Assembly (NCBI GenBank): GCA_937875395.1
Contig: CALNCU010000185.1
Location: forward strand, 1 to 16,452
DNA length: 16,452 nt
Source: an uncultured Armatimonadota bacterium
GTDB lineage: Bacteria > Armatimonadota > UBA5829 > DTJY01
Reading direction: 5' to 3'
Position 1 is the first letter of the stretch. Every line of letters begins with the position of its first letter. Below, piece by piece: positions 7,339 to 13,392 of this stretch. The notes beneath the pieces were generated by a model. That model saw only the letters and a list, made by a program, of their open reading frames with translations. It was not told where the DNA came from and did not search any database. The position numbers were made by a program, and so were the translations under genes.

Positions 7339-8531
7339 AAATTCTATTTTTAACGCAAATCTGCCCCTATCCTCCAACAAACGGGGGGGCGGTAAAGACA
7401 TACAATATACTCAAACATCTATCCGGCAGGCACAACGTTCACTTGCTCACCTTTATCCGCGGGGCGCATGAAGCGGCTGACCTGGGCCACCTTGCCGGGA
7501 TGTGCCGGTCCGTTGACTATGCCCCCATGCCGCGCTCCAAAGGGCTGAACGCATACCACGCGGCAAAGAGCCTGCTTCTTGGGGACTCCTTTATTATTTC
7601 AAGGGACAGGCAGAGTAAAATGCACTCGCTTGTCTCACAGGGGATGCTTCGCACGCCGGACCTTATCTATGCAGACCACCTGCAAATGTTACAGTACGTG
7701 CCGCCGAATGCCCCCTGTCCGGTGCTTTTGGATGAGCATAACGTGGAGTGGCGCATTATAGAACGCATGGCTGCGGCCGGGATGCGCTGGGCGGAGAGGC
7801 GTTTTGCCGCCCTTGAGTGGCCCAAGCTTAAGGCATGGGAGCTTAATGCCTGCCGCCGTGCAGATATGGTGCTCTCCGTAACGGAGGGCGATAGGGGGAT
7901 TCTGGTTGAAAACGGAGTCCCGGCAGAGCGGGTGAAGGCTCTTCCAATAGGTGTGGATACCGGCTTCTTCCGTCCCGTTCCGCTTAAGAAGGAATCCGGC
8001 ATCATCTTAAGTTTTGGCACCATGTCCTGGCCGCCCAACGTGGATGCCGTGCTCTACTTTGCGCAAAGCATCTACCCGCTCATCCGCGCCCGCGTCCCGG
8101 GGGTGCGGTTTAAGGTTGTGGGCGCAAATCCTCCCAGGGAGATACGCCTGCTCCCCCTGGCCGATCCATCTATAGAAGTTACAGGTTTTGTAGAGGATAT
8201 ACAGGACGCAGCGTTGGATGCGGCGGTCTTTGTTGTTCCGCTAAGGATTGGGAGCGGGATGCGGGTGAAAATCCTCTCTGCCATGGCGATGGGGCTGCCC
8301 ATAGTCACCACCCATGTAGGCTGCGAGGGGATTCTGATGCGCCACCGGGAACAGGCGCTTATTGCAGAGAGCCCGGAGGAGTTTGCCGGCTCTGTTGCAG
8401 AACTGCTTGGCAATTGGGATATGAGGGTGCAGCTTGGCGCCGCTGCCAGATTGATGGCAGAGGAGACATACTCCTGGCCTCCCATACTTGCTCAACTGGA
8501 CAAAGTGCTTGATAATCTTGCCCCCCGGTAA
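7335..8531 (+). CDS. Family 4 glycosyltransferase with an apparent ATA start codon
   Basis: The protein is 398 residues if translation starts at ATA 7335. Residues 2-36 encoded upstream of the first conventional start (TTG, 7443) form the expected first strand and loop of a GT4: E-I-L-F-L-T-Q-I-C-P-Y-P-P-T-N-G-G then Y-N-I-L-K-H-L. No ATG, GTG or TTG occurs in frame between the TAA at 7224 and 7443, while AAGGAGGG (7320-7327) sits 7 nt before the ATA. Later motifs include D-E-H-N-V-E-W (about 133-139), an F-G-T-M-S-W-P-P-N-V segment opening the C-terminal domain, and R-I-G-S-G-M-R-V-K-I-L-S-A-M-A-M-G (about 304-320). The last motif lacks both glutamates of the classical E-x7-E, as in some relatives of PEP-CTERM-associated sugar transferases. 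It is a paralogue of the 8914 gene. Confidence 0.88.
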   Translation: MEILFLTQICPYPPTNGGAVKTYNILKHLSGRHNVHLLTFIRGAHEAADLGHLAGMCRSVDYAPMPRSKGLNAYHAAKSLLLGDSFIISRDRQSKMHSLVSQGMLRTPDLIYADHLQMLQYVPPNAPCPVLLDEHNVEWRIIERMAAAGMRWAERRFAALEWPKLKAWELNACRRADMVLSVTEGDRGILVENGVPAERVKALPIGVDTGFFRPVPLKKESGIILSFGTMSWPPNVDAVLYFAQSIYPLIRARVPGVRFKVVGANPPREIRLLPLADPSIEVTGFVEDIQDAALDAAVFVVPLRIGSGMRVKILSAMAMGLPIVTTHVGCEGILMRHREQALIAESPEEFAGSVAELLGNWDMRVQLGAAARLMAEETYSWPPILAQLDKVLDNLAPR

Positions 8532-8913
8532 AACCATTGGAGACAATACTTCGGCAGCGGCGTGCTTCGCGCTCTGCGACCGAAGTATCTCCCTCTATAA
8601 TTAATTTGGTGAGCCGCCAGACTAATCCAGGGGGTTTGGGGGAAAGGAGCACACCTCCGGAGATTAAACCTTCGTGGGCAGGCATGCGCCGTATGTATTT
8701 GCGCAAGGGAAGCCGGTTTGGGGAGATAGGCACGGCTGCAAAACCATATGTTGTCCGGGCAGCAATATACTGCAAGTCAGGTATAGTTATATATTATGTT
8801 TTATCATAATATGCGCGGGGTATTTTTATCTTGGCAGTGTTGCATCCGGGCGTAGTAGACGGCATCGCCTGCCGTGCAAGCATCAATTATTACCGGCTAT
8901 ATGGAGAACTGGC
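8532..8913. other. 382-bp gap inside the polysaccharide locus: palindromic repeat plus untranslated leader
   Basis: The first part holds the inverted palindromic repeat at 8540-8593. The remainder (8594-8913) carries no convincing gene: the frame of the downstream GT4 stays open upstream of its ATG, but that translation is rich in Cys, His and Arg and matches nothing I recognise. A/T-rich runs at about 8782-8835 could hold a promoter for the 8914 gene, but no -35/-10 pair with good spacing stands out. Short complementary segments exist (GCCG around 8711 with CGGC around 8733), but I recognise no known riboswitch class. Confidence 0.6.
8540..8593 (-). repeat. Palindromic repeat copy A (inverted relative to the copies at 10887-11270)
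   Basis: Nine-base arms, ATACTTCGG (8546-8554) and CCGAAGTAT (8580-8588), enclose a smaller hairpin, GCGTG-CTT-CGCGC (8560-8572). The reverse complement matches copy B over GGGAGATACTTCGGTCGCAG plus the next two bases on one side, and over AGCACGCCGCTGCCGAAG on the other; only the centre differs. It begins 8 bp after the GT4 stop. There is no T-tract, so it is not a standard intrinsic terminator. Confidence 0.88.
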
Positions 8914-10146
8914 ATGCGTATACTCTTTGTAACCCCGTATGTGCCGTCACTTATAAGGGTTCGTCCGTACAATTTAATAAAACATTTATCCCGCCGACAC
9001 GATATCACGCTTGTTGCTCTTATGCAGGGCGATCCGTCGGAAGAAGATGCAGTAGAAGAGATGCGCAGTTATTGCGAGAAGGTATACCTTCTTCCTGTAA
9101 GTAAATGGAAGGCACTTGTAAGCTGCGGCGTAAATCTTTTTGGGAGGGCGCCGCTTCAGGCGGCGTATACATTCACCCAGAGCGGGCGCAGATTTATCTT
9201 GCAGGTGGCGGAGAGCGGTCAGTTTGACCTGGTGCACGTAGAGCATATACGCGGAGCGCATCTTGTACTGGGCATAAAGGGAATCCCCCGCGTCTTCGAT
9301 TCCGTAGATTGCATCACCCGGCTTATAAAACAGCGTCTGCGGGATGAACGCGCCCTTACCGGAAGGCTCTTAAACCGCGAGGAGCTTTTTAAGATGCGTA
9401 ATTACGAACCCCGGATTGCAAGCTTGTTTGATGGCATTGTCATGACTACGGAGCGGGACAGGCGCGTTCTTGGACACCTTATCCGCCGTTTGGAAGCAAG
9501 GAAGGACAGCGCAGAAAGAGTTCATGTGGTTAGAAACGGCGTAGATCATGAATACTTCAAGCCCATGGAAGGAAATCTGCAGAAGGATACGGTGGTCTTT
9601 AGCGGAAAGATGGGTTACTACCCAAACGCGGCGGCCGTTCTGCGGTTCTACCAAGAGGCGTTCCCACTTATTCGCCGGGAGAATCCCAGGGCCAGGTTTA
9701 AGATAGTGGGGAGCAATCCTCCGGAGGCCGTGCGCAGGCTTTCTTCAGACCCGTCCGTGGAAGTTACGGGCTATGTGGATGATATACGTCCGCATATATC
9801 ATCTGCCGGCGTGGTTGTGTGCCCCATGACGGTGGGCGTGGGGATACAGAACAAGATGCTTGAAGCCATGTCCATGGAGAAGCCGGTGGTGGCAAGTTCC
9901 GTGGCTAGCAGGGGCATCCCCGATGCTGTGGACGGCCGGCACCTTATGCTTGCCGATACGCCGGAAGAGACAGCCGGTTGCGTGCTTGATATTATGCGCA
10001 ATTACAGGCACGGCGTGCTTATAGGCAAATCTTCGCGCAGGCTTGTGACAGAAAATTACAGTTGGGAGAGTGTAATCCGCGTACTTGAGGGAATATACAA
10101 CAGTGTCTTTTACGAATACAAGCATAACTCTGCGCGTGCAGCATGA
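8914..10146 (+). CDS. Family 4 glycosyltransferase, paralogue of the 7335 gene
   Basis: This 410-residue GT4 begins M-R-I-L-F-V-T-P-Y-V-P-S, with the family pattern Y-N-L-I-K-H-L-S-R-R-H (19-29). The second Rossmann domain begins about residue 226 at V-V-F-S-G-K-M-G-Y-Y-P-N-A-A. It has F-K-I-V-G-S-N-P-P (262-270), V-E-V-T-G-Y-V-D-D-I (282-291) and G-V-G-I-Q-N-K-M-L-E-A-M-S-M-E-K-P-V-V (308-326), where the second glutamate of E-x7-E (E317) is kept and the first is absent. The same landmarks occur in the 7335 gene, so the two are probably diverged duplicates acting on different acceptors. I chose ATG 8914, preceded by GGAG at 8903-8906, because the family N-terminus starts exactly there; the longer open frame back to 8674 is not protein-like. 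A 382-bp gap separates it from the operon before it. Confidence 0.92.
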   Translation: MRILFVTPYVPSLIRVRPYNLIKHLSRRHDITLVALMQGDPSEEDAVEEMRSYCEKVYLLPVSKWKALVSCGVNLFGRAPLQAAYTFTQSGRRFILQVAESGQFDLVHVEHIRGAHLVLGIKGIPRVFDSVDCITRLIKQRLRDERALTGRLLNREELFKMRNYEPRIASLFDGIVMTTERDRRVLGHLIRRLEARKDSAERVHVVRNGVDHEYFKPMEGNLQKDTVVFSGKMGYYPNAAAVLRFYQEAFPLIRRENPRARFKIVGSNPPEAVRRLSSDPSVEVTGYVDDIRPHISSAGVVVCPMTVGVGIQNKMLEAMSMEKPVVASSVASRGIPDAVDGRHLMLADTPEETAGCVLDIMRNYRHGVLIGKSSRRLVTENYSWESVIRVLEGIYNSVFYEYKHNSARAA

Positions 10147-10171
10147 TAAAGCAGATTGGAGAGATATTCTT

Positions 10172-10834
10172 ATGGGAACGCTGGATTCAATAAAGACAAC
10201 CCAACCCAAGACTGCGGCGTGCAGGATTTCCCCCTGGTATGCGCCGGTGAAGAGGCTTATGGATATTGCAATAGCCGCCACTATACTCACAGTTGCGCTT
10301 CCGGTTCTTCTGCCCATAGCGCTTATTGTTGTGCTGGACAGCCCGGGCCCCATCTTTTACAGGCGGCATGTAGTGGGAAGGCACGGAAAGCCCTTTTATG
10401 CTTTTAAGCTTAGGACAATGGTAGAAGAGAGCGATCTATCCTACATTACGGACGGCGGGCGAAGGGAAGAGTTTAAGAGCCGGTACAAGCTTAGGAAGGA
10501 CCCAAGGGTCACCCGTGTAGGCAGATACCTGCGCAAGGCCAGCATAGACGAGCTCCCCCAGCTTATAAACGTGCTTAAGGGAGAGATGAGCCTTGTAGGG
10601 CCGCGCATGATCTCTTTCCCGGAACTGGAAAAGTTTGGTCCCTGGCAGGATAAGATTCTGGAAGTAAAGCCGGGGATAACGGGCCTGTGGCAGGTGAGCG
10701 GGCGGAGCAACCTGGAGTACGATGACAGGGTGCGGCTTAACGTATACTATGTGGATAACAGGTCTGTTATGCTTGATGTTATAATCCTTGCAAAGACGAT
10801 TCCGGCGGTTATCTCTGCAAAGGGCGCCTACTGA
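10172..10834 (+). CDS. Initiating polyprenyl-phosphate hexose-1-phosphate transferase (bacterial sugar transferase family)
   Basis: This small-form sugar transferase (220 aa) has one hydrophobic segment (about 31-56) and a cytoplasmic catalytic domain. Expected motifs are present: D-S-P-G-P-I-F-Y-R-R (56-65), K-L-R-T-M (79-83), D-P-R-V-T-R-V-G-R-Y-L-R-K (110-122), S-I-D-E-L-P-Q-L (124-131), S-L-V-G-P-R-M (140-146) and W-Q-V-S-G-R-S (173-179). It should transfer hexose-1-phosphate from a UDP-sugar to undecaprenyl phosphate, the first step of repeat-unit assembly. VGPRM replaces the commoner VGPRP. I chose ATG 10172, preceded by GGAGAG (10158-10163) at 8 nt; an upstream TTG at 10085 would lie within the previous gene. 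The start is 25 bp after the GT4 stop, so the two are probably co-transcribed. The C-terminal A-K-G-A-Y is typical of the family. Confidence 0.93.
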   Translation: MGTLDSIKTTQPKTAACRISPWYAPVKRLMDIAIAATILTVALPVLLPIALIVVLDSPGPIFYRRHVVGRHGKPFYAFKLRTMVEESDLSYITDGGRREEFKSRYKLRKDPRVTRVGRYLRKASIDELPQLINVLKGEMSLVGPRMISFPELEKFGPWQDKILEVKPGITGLWQVSGRSNLEYDDRVRLNVYYVDNRSVMLDVIILAKTIPAVISAKGAY

Positions 10835-10886
10835 TGCAGGTTGAACATGGACGGTATTCCCCCGTGCAAGGTGCATCAACCCCCCT

Positions 10887-10953
10887 GGGAGATACTTCGG
10901 TCGCAGAGTGCTTTAGCACGCCGCTGCCGAAGCCCAGGACGGTAAAGTCCCCC
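10887..10953 (+). repeat. Palindromic repeat copy B
   Basis: It opens GGGAGATACTTCGGTCGCAG and closes CGCTGCCGAAG at 10922-10932, so CTTCGG pairs with CCGAAG and GCAG with CTGC. The centre is a perfect hairpin, GTGC-TTTA-GCAC (10908-10919). A tail, CCCAGGACGGTAAAGTCCCC, follows and leads directly into copy C. The offset between B and C is 68 bp. Confidence 0.88.
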
Positions 10954-11001
10954 GGGAAGATACTTCGGTCGCAGAGCCGAAGGCGTCGCTGCCGAAGCCC
11001 A
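10954..11001 (+). repeat. Palindromic repeat copy C
   Basis: It shares GATACTTCGGTCGCAGAG and CGCTGCCGAAGCCCA with copy B. The central hairpin is different but still paired: GCC-GAA-GGC at 10976-10984. It stands in tandem with copy B. Confidence 0.88.
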
Positions 11002-11090
11002 TGTAGATAATTAAGCACCCTGCGGTGATTTATCATGGCTTCGCCCGCCGCAGACCGGGTGGATGTAGGTTGTTAGGTAGATTGGTTTTC

Positions 11091-11115
11091 GGTTAATCCC
11101 TCCGGGAGCCTAACC
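11091..11115. other. Stem-loop in the non-coding region
   Basis: GGTTA (11091-11095) pairs with TAACC (11111-11115), and TCCC with GGGA inside, around a TCC loop. No T-tract follows on either strand, so a terminator role is unclear. Confidence 0.5.
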
Positions 11116-11208
11116 CGCCCCCCCGCCTATGCTCCTCTCCGGCACACCCGGGCCTCATATCTCTGTTGCTGACAGGCCTGAGAGGCGTGCGAATGTCAGG
11201 GATTTACA

Positions 11209-11266
11209 AGATGCCTTGGCCCATGAGCCTAAGGCGCTGCCAAAGCGAAGGACGGCAAAACCCCCG
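11209..11266 (+). repeat. Diverged palindromic repeat copy D
   Basis: It aligns with copy C as AGAT-CCTTGG-GAGCCTAAGGC-GCTGCCAAAGC, with about a third of bases changed. The central hairpin GCC-TAA-GGC (11227-11235) is retained. It is followed by AGGACGGCAAAACCCCC, matching the tail after copy B. I read it as an older, decayed copy. Confidence 0.6.
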
Positions 11267-11277
11267 AAGCTGAATAC

Positions 11278-11299
11278 GGGCGGGCGCAGAAACCCGCCC
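11278..11299. other. GC-rich hairpin upstream of the terminator
   Basis: GGGCGGG (11278-11284) pairs perfectly with CCCGCCC (11293-11299) around an 8-nt loop. There is no T-run immediately after it. It may assist termination or protect the 3' end of the polysaccharide transcript. Confidence 0.6.
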
Positions 11300-11340
11300 C
11301 GGAATATTCCCCCGGTGCTATGCTTTGGCTTTGTAGTATA

Positions 11341-11390
11341 AAAACAAAAGACTCCCCTTCCAACAAAAAGAGGGGGAGTCTTGTTTTGTA
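11341..11390. terminator. Probable bidirectional Rho-independent terminator
   Basis: AAGACTCCCC (11348-11357) pairs with GGGGAGTCTT (11373-11382), a 10-bp perfect stem. A-rich sequence (AAAACAAA) lies to the left and TTGTTTTG to the right, so each strand reads a stem followed by T-rich sequence. It sits 15 bp beyond the metG stop and about 500 bp beyond the priming transferase, between the two convergent units. Confidence 0.88.
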
Positions 11391-11404
11391 AGTTAAGATT
11401 TGGC

Positions 11405-13372
11405 CTACCTGACTTCTGCTCCGGGGGCGACGTCTGCATCCGGAGTAAGAAGCACCGCCCGCCCTTCCGTATCTGCGGCAAGGAGCATTCCGCGGGATTC
11501 AACACCCCTTATCTTTGCGGGCGCCAGGTTTGCCACTACCACTACCTGCTTCCCAACAAGCTCATCCGGGGAGTACCACTGCGCAATACCCGCCACCACC
11601 TGCCGGGGTTCTTCTTCCCCAACATCTACGGTGAGCTTAAGCAGTTTATCCGCTCCGGGAACCCGCTCTGCGGTTAGAATCTTGCCAACCTTAAGCTCCG
11701 TCTTTTTAAAATCATCAAAGGTAAGGTACTGCGGCGCCTCTTCTGCTTTTTGCTCCATTTTCTTCTCCTTCTCCGCCGCCGGCGCTTCTGCCCGGCGCTT
11801 TGTATCTATCCTTGGGAAGATGGGCCTGGGCGCATGTGTCTGCGTGCCGGGGAGAAGCCCTCCCCAACTGCCTGCATCCTCCCATTTTGCTTCTGTTAAT
11901 GGGCTATCTATTCCAAGCTGCTCCCAGATGGCCTCTGCCGCGCTGGGCATGAACGGCGAGATAAGTATGGCAACAGACCGTACTGTTTCAAGCACGGTAT
12001 AGAGCACGGTATTCAGTTCTGCCGCGCATGCTTCATCCTTTGCAAGCTTCCAGGGGGCCTGATCTTCCATGTACTTGTTTGCCCGGCCTATAACCGTCCA
12101 TATGGCCGCCAGAGCATCCCCAAACTGCAGCTTGTCCAGGTATTCCGCAACCTCTGCCCCCGTAGAGGTTACAAGATTTATAATCTCCTGCGCATCATGG
12201 CTTACGGGGCCGGGGGTGGGGATGATGCCCTCCCTGTAGTTGTGCAGCAGCGGGAGCGTGCGGTTTAGCAGGTTGCCAAGATCGTTTGCCAAATCTGCGT
12301 TGAAACGCCCTATAAGGCCGCTCACGGAAAAGTCTCCATCCAGCCCAAAGGTGACTTCCCTTAAAATAAAGTAGCGGATGGCATCAACTGCTATATCTAT
12401 ATCTGCGCCGGACATGGCTGCAATCTCTTCCGCAAGTTTTATGGGGGAGATGGCGTTCCCCTTGGATTTTGATATCTTCTCGCCTTCTATTGTCCAGAAG
12501 CCGTGCGCAAAGACTTTTTTGGGTAGCTCTACCCCAAGGCCCATGAGCATTGCGGGCCACAGGGTGGAGTGGAACCGCACAAATATGTCCTTGGCCATAA
12601 GTTGTAAATCTGCCGGCCATATCTGCGCAAACTCATCTTCATTCTGAAGGTATCCGGCCACGGTGAGGTAGTTTAAGAGGGCGTCAAACCAAACGTAGAT
12701 CACCTGCGACGGGTCGCCGGGAACGGGTATCCCCCATCCGTAGGCGTCGCGGGTTATGCAGGTGTCGCGGAGCCCGGCCTTTATAAAGCTTACTACCTCG
12801 TTCTTGCGGAACTCCGGGCCAAGGAAATCCGGGTGCTCTTCTATGTATTTTAGAAGCCTATCTCCATAGGCGGAGAGGCGGAAGAAGTAGTTCTCTTCCT
12901 CTATCCAGCGCACGGGCTTTCTGCACTCTGGGTTTGGGCAGCGCCCGTCTTTAACCTCTCCTTCGCGGAAGAAGGTTTCGTCAGAGATGCAGTACCAGCC
13001 TTTGTAGACGTCTTTGTAGATATCTCCGCTATCAAGGAGCTTCTGGAAGGCCGCCTCTACCACCTTTTTGTGACGGGCCTCCGTTGTGCGGATAAAGACA
13101 TCGTAGGTGATGTGCATCTTATGCCAGACTTCCTTGAACTTGGGGACTATATCGTCCACAAATTCCTGCGGGGACATACCGTTTGCCTCTGCTGCCTCCG
13201 CCACTTTGGGCGCGTTCTCATCCGTACCGGTGGCAAAGAGCACGTTGTATCCCTGCAGGCGCTTGAACCGGGCGACTACATCGGATGCCACGGTTGTAGA
13301 TGCGTTTCCCACATGGGGAACATCGTTTACATAATAAATAGGTGTTGTTATGTAGAAGGTTTTTTGGGACAT
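11405..13372 (-). CDS. metG: Methionyl-tRNA synthetase with C-terminal tRNA-binding domain
   Basis: This 655-residue class I synthetase charges tRNA-Met in the cytoplasm. The HIGH-type motif is P-H-V-G-N (19-23) and the KMSKS-type motif is K-I-S-K-S (299-303). The insert between them has C128, D131, C145 and C150 in Y-C-I-S-D-E and R-C-P-N-P-E-C, so the zinc knuckle is incomplete compared with four-ligand enzymes. W-F-D-A-L-L-N-Y and the anticodon-binding alpha-helical domain follow (about 330-530). An Ala/Lys/Glu-rich linker (about 525-545) leads to an OB-fold tRNA-binding domain (about 546-655) of the Trbp111/EMAP type, D-F-K-K-T-E-L-K-V-G-K-I, which usually supports dimerisation. The start is ATG at 13372, with a weak upstream GGAAGAG. 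It follows ricT by 20 bp on the same strand. Confidence 0.97.
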   Translation of the reverse strand: MSQKTFYITTPIYYVNDVPHVGNASTTVASDVVARFKRLQGYNVLFATGTDENAPKVAEAAEANGMSPQEFVDDIVPKFKEVWHKMHITYDVFIRTTEARHKKVVEAAFQKLLDSGDIYKDVYKGWYCISDETFFREGEVKDGRCPNPECRKPVRWIEEENYFFRLSAYGDRLLKYIEEHPDFLGPEFRKNEVVSFIKAGLRDTCITRDAYGWGIPVPGDPSQVIYVWFDALLNYLTVAGYLQNEDEFAQIWPADLQLMAKDIFVRFHSTLWPAMLMGLGVELPKKVFAHGFWTIEGEKISKSKGNAISPIKLAEEIAAMSGADIDIAVDAIRYFILREVTFGLDGDFSVSGLIGRFNADLANDLGNLLNRTLPLLHNYREGIIPTPGPVSHDAQEIINLVTSTGAEVAEYLDKLQFGDALAAIWTVIGRANKYMEDQAPWKLAKDEACAAELNTVLYTVLETVRSVAILISPFMPSAAEAIWEQLGIDSPLTEAKWEDAGSWGGLLPGTQTHAPRPIFPRIDTKRRAEAPAAEKEKKMEQKAEEAPQYLTFDDFKKTELKVGKILTAERVPGADKLLKLTVDVGEEEPRQVVAGIAQWYSPDELVGKQVVVVANLAPAKIRGVESRGMLLAADTEGRAVLLTPDADVAPGAEVR

Positions 13373-13392
13373 GCTGCACGCTCTTCCATTAT

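Larger units (their letters stand above)
10835..11404. other. 570-bp non-coding region between convergent transcription units
   Basis: It separates the priming transferase (+) from metG (-). It contains palindromic repeats B, C and D, two GC-rich hairpins (11091-11115 and 11278-11299) and a probable bidirectional terminator at 11341-11390. Short open frames here have no protein-like composition or convincing ribosome sites. I see no tRNA or other recognisable RNA gene. Confidence 0.75.

Noticed and set aside
8680..8780. Possible riboswitch (cobalamin or cyclic-di-GMP type) before the third GT4
   Set aside because: A few short strings resemble conserved boxes (for example GGGAAGCCGGT), but the order and partner motifs needed for either class are missing.
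8674..8913. In-frame extension upstream of the third GT4, adding 80 residues
   Set aside because: The GT4 N-terminus starts exactly at ATG 8914 with its own ribosome site, and the extension is not protein-like.
8540..11001. Repeats considered as a CRISPR array
   Set aside because: Only two copies are in tandem, the repeat itself is palindromic with a variable centre, there are no unique equal-length spacers, and no cas genes are present.
11041..11180. Possible tRNA-like sequence in the non-coding region
   Set aside because: No T-loop GTTCGAATC-type sequence, no matching acceptor stem and no CCA end could be found.
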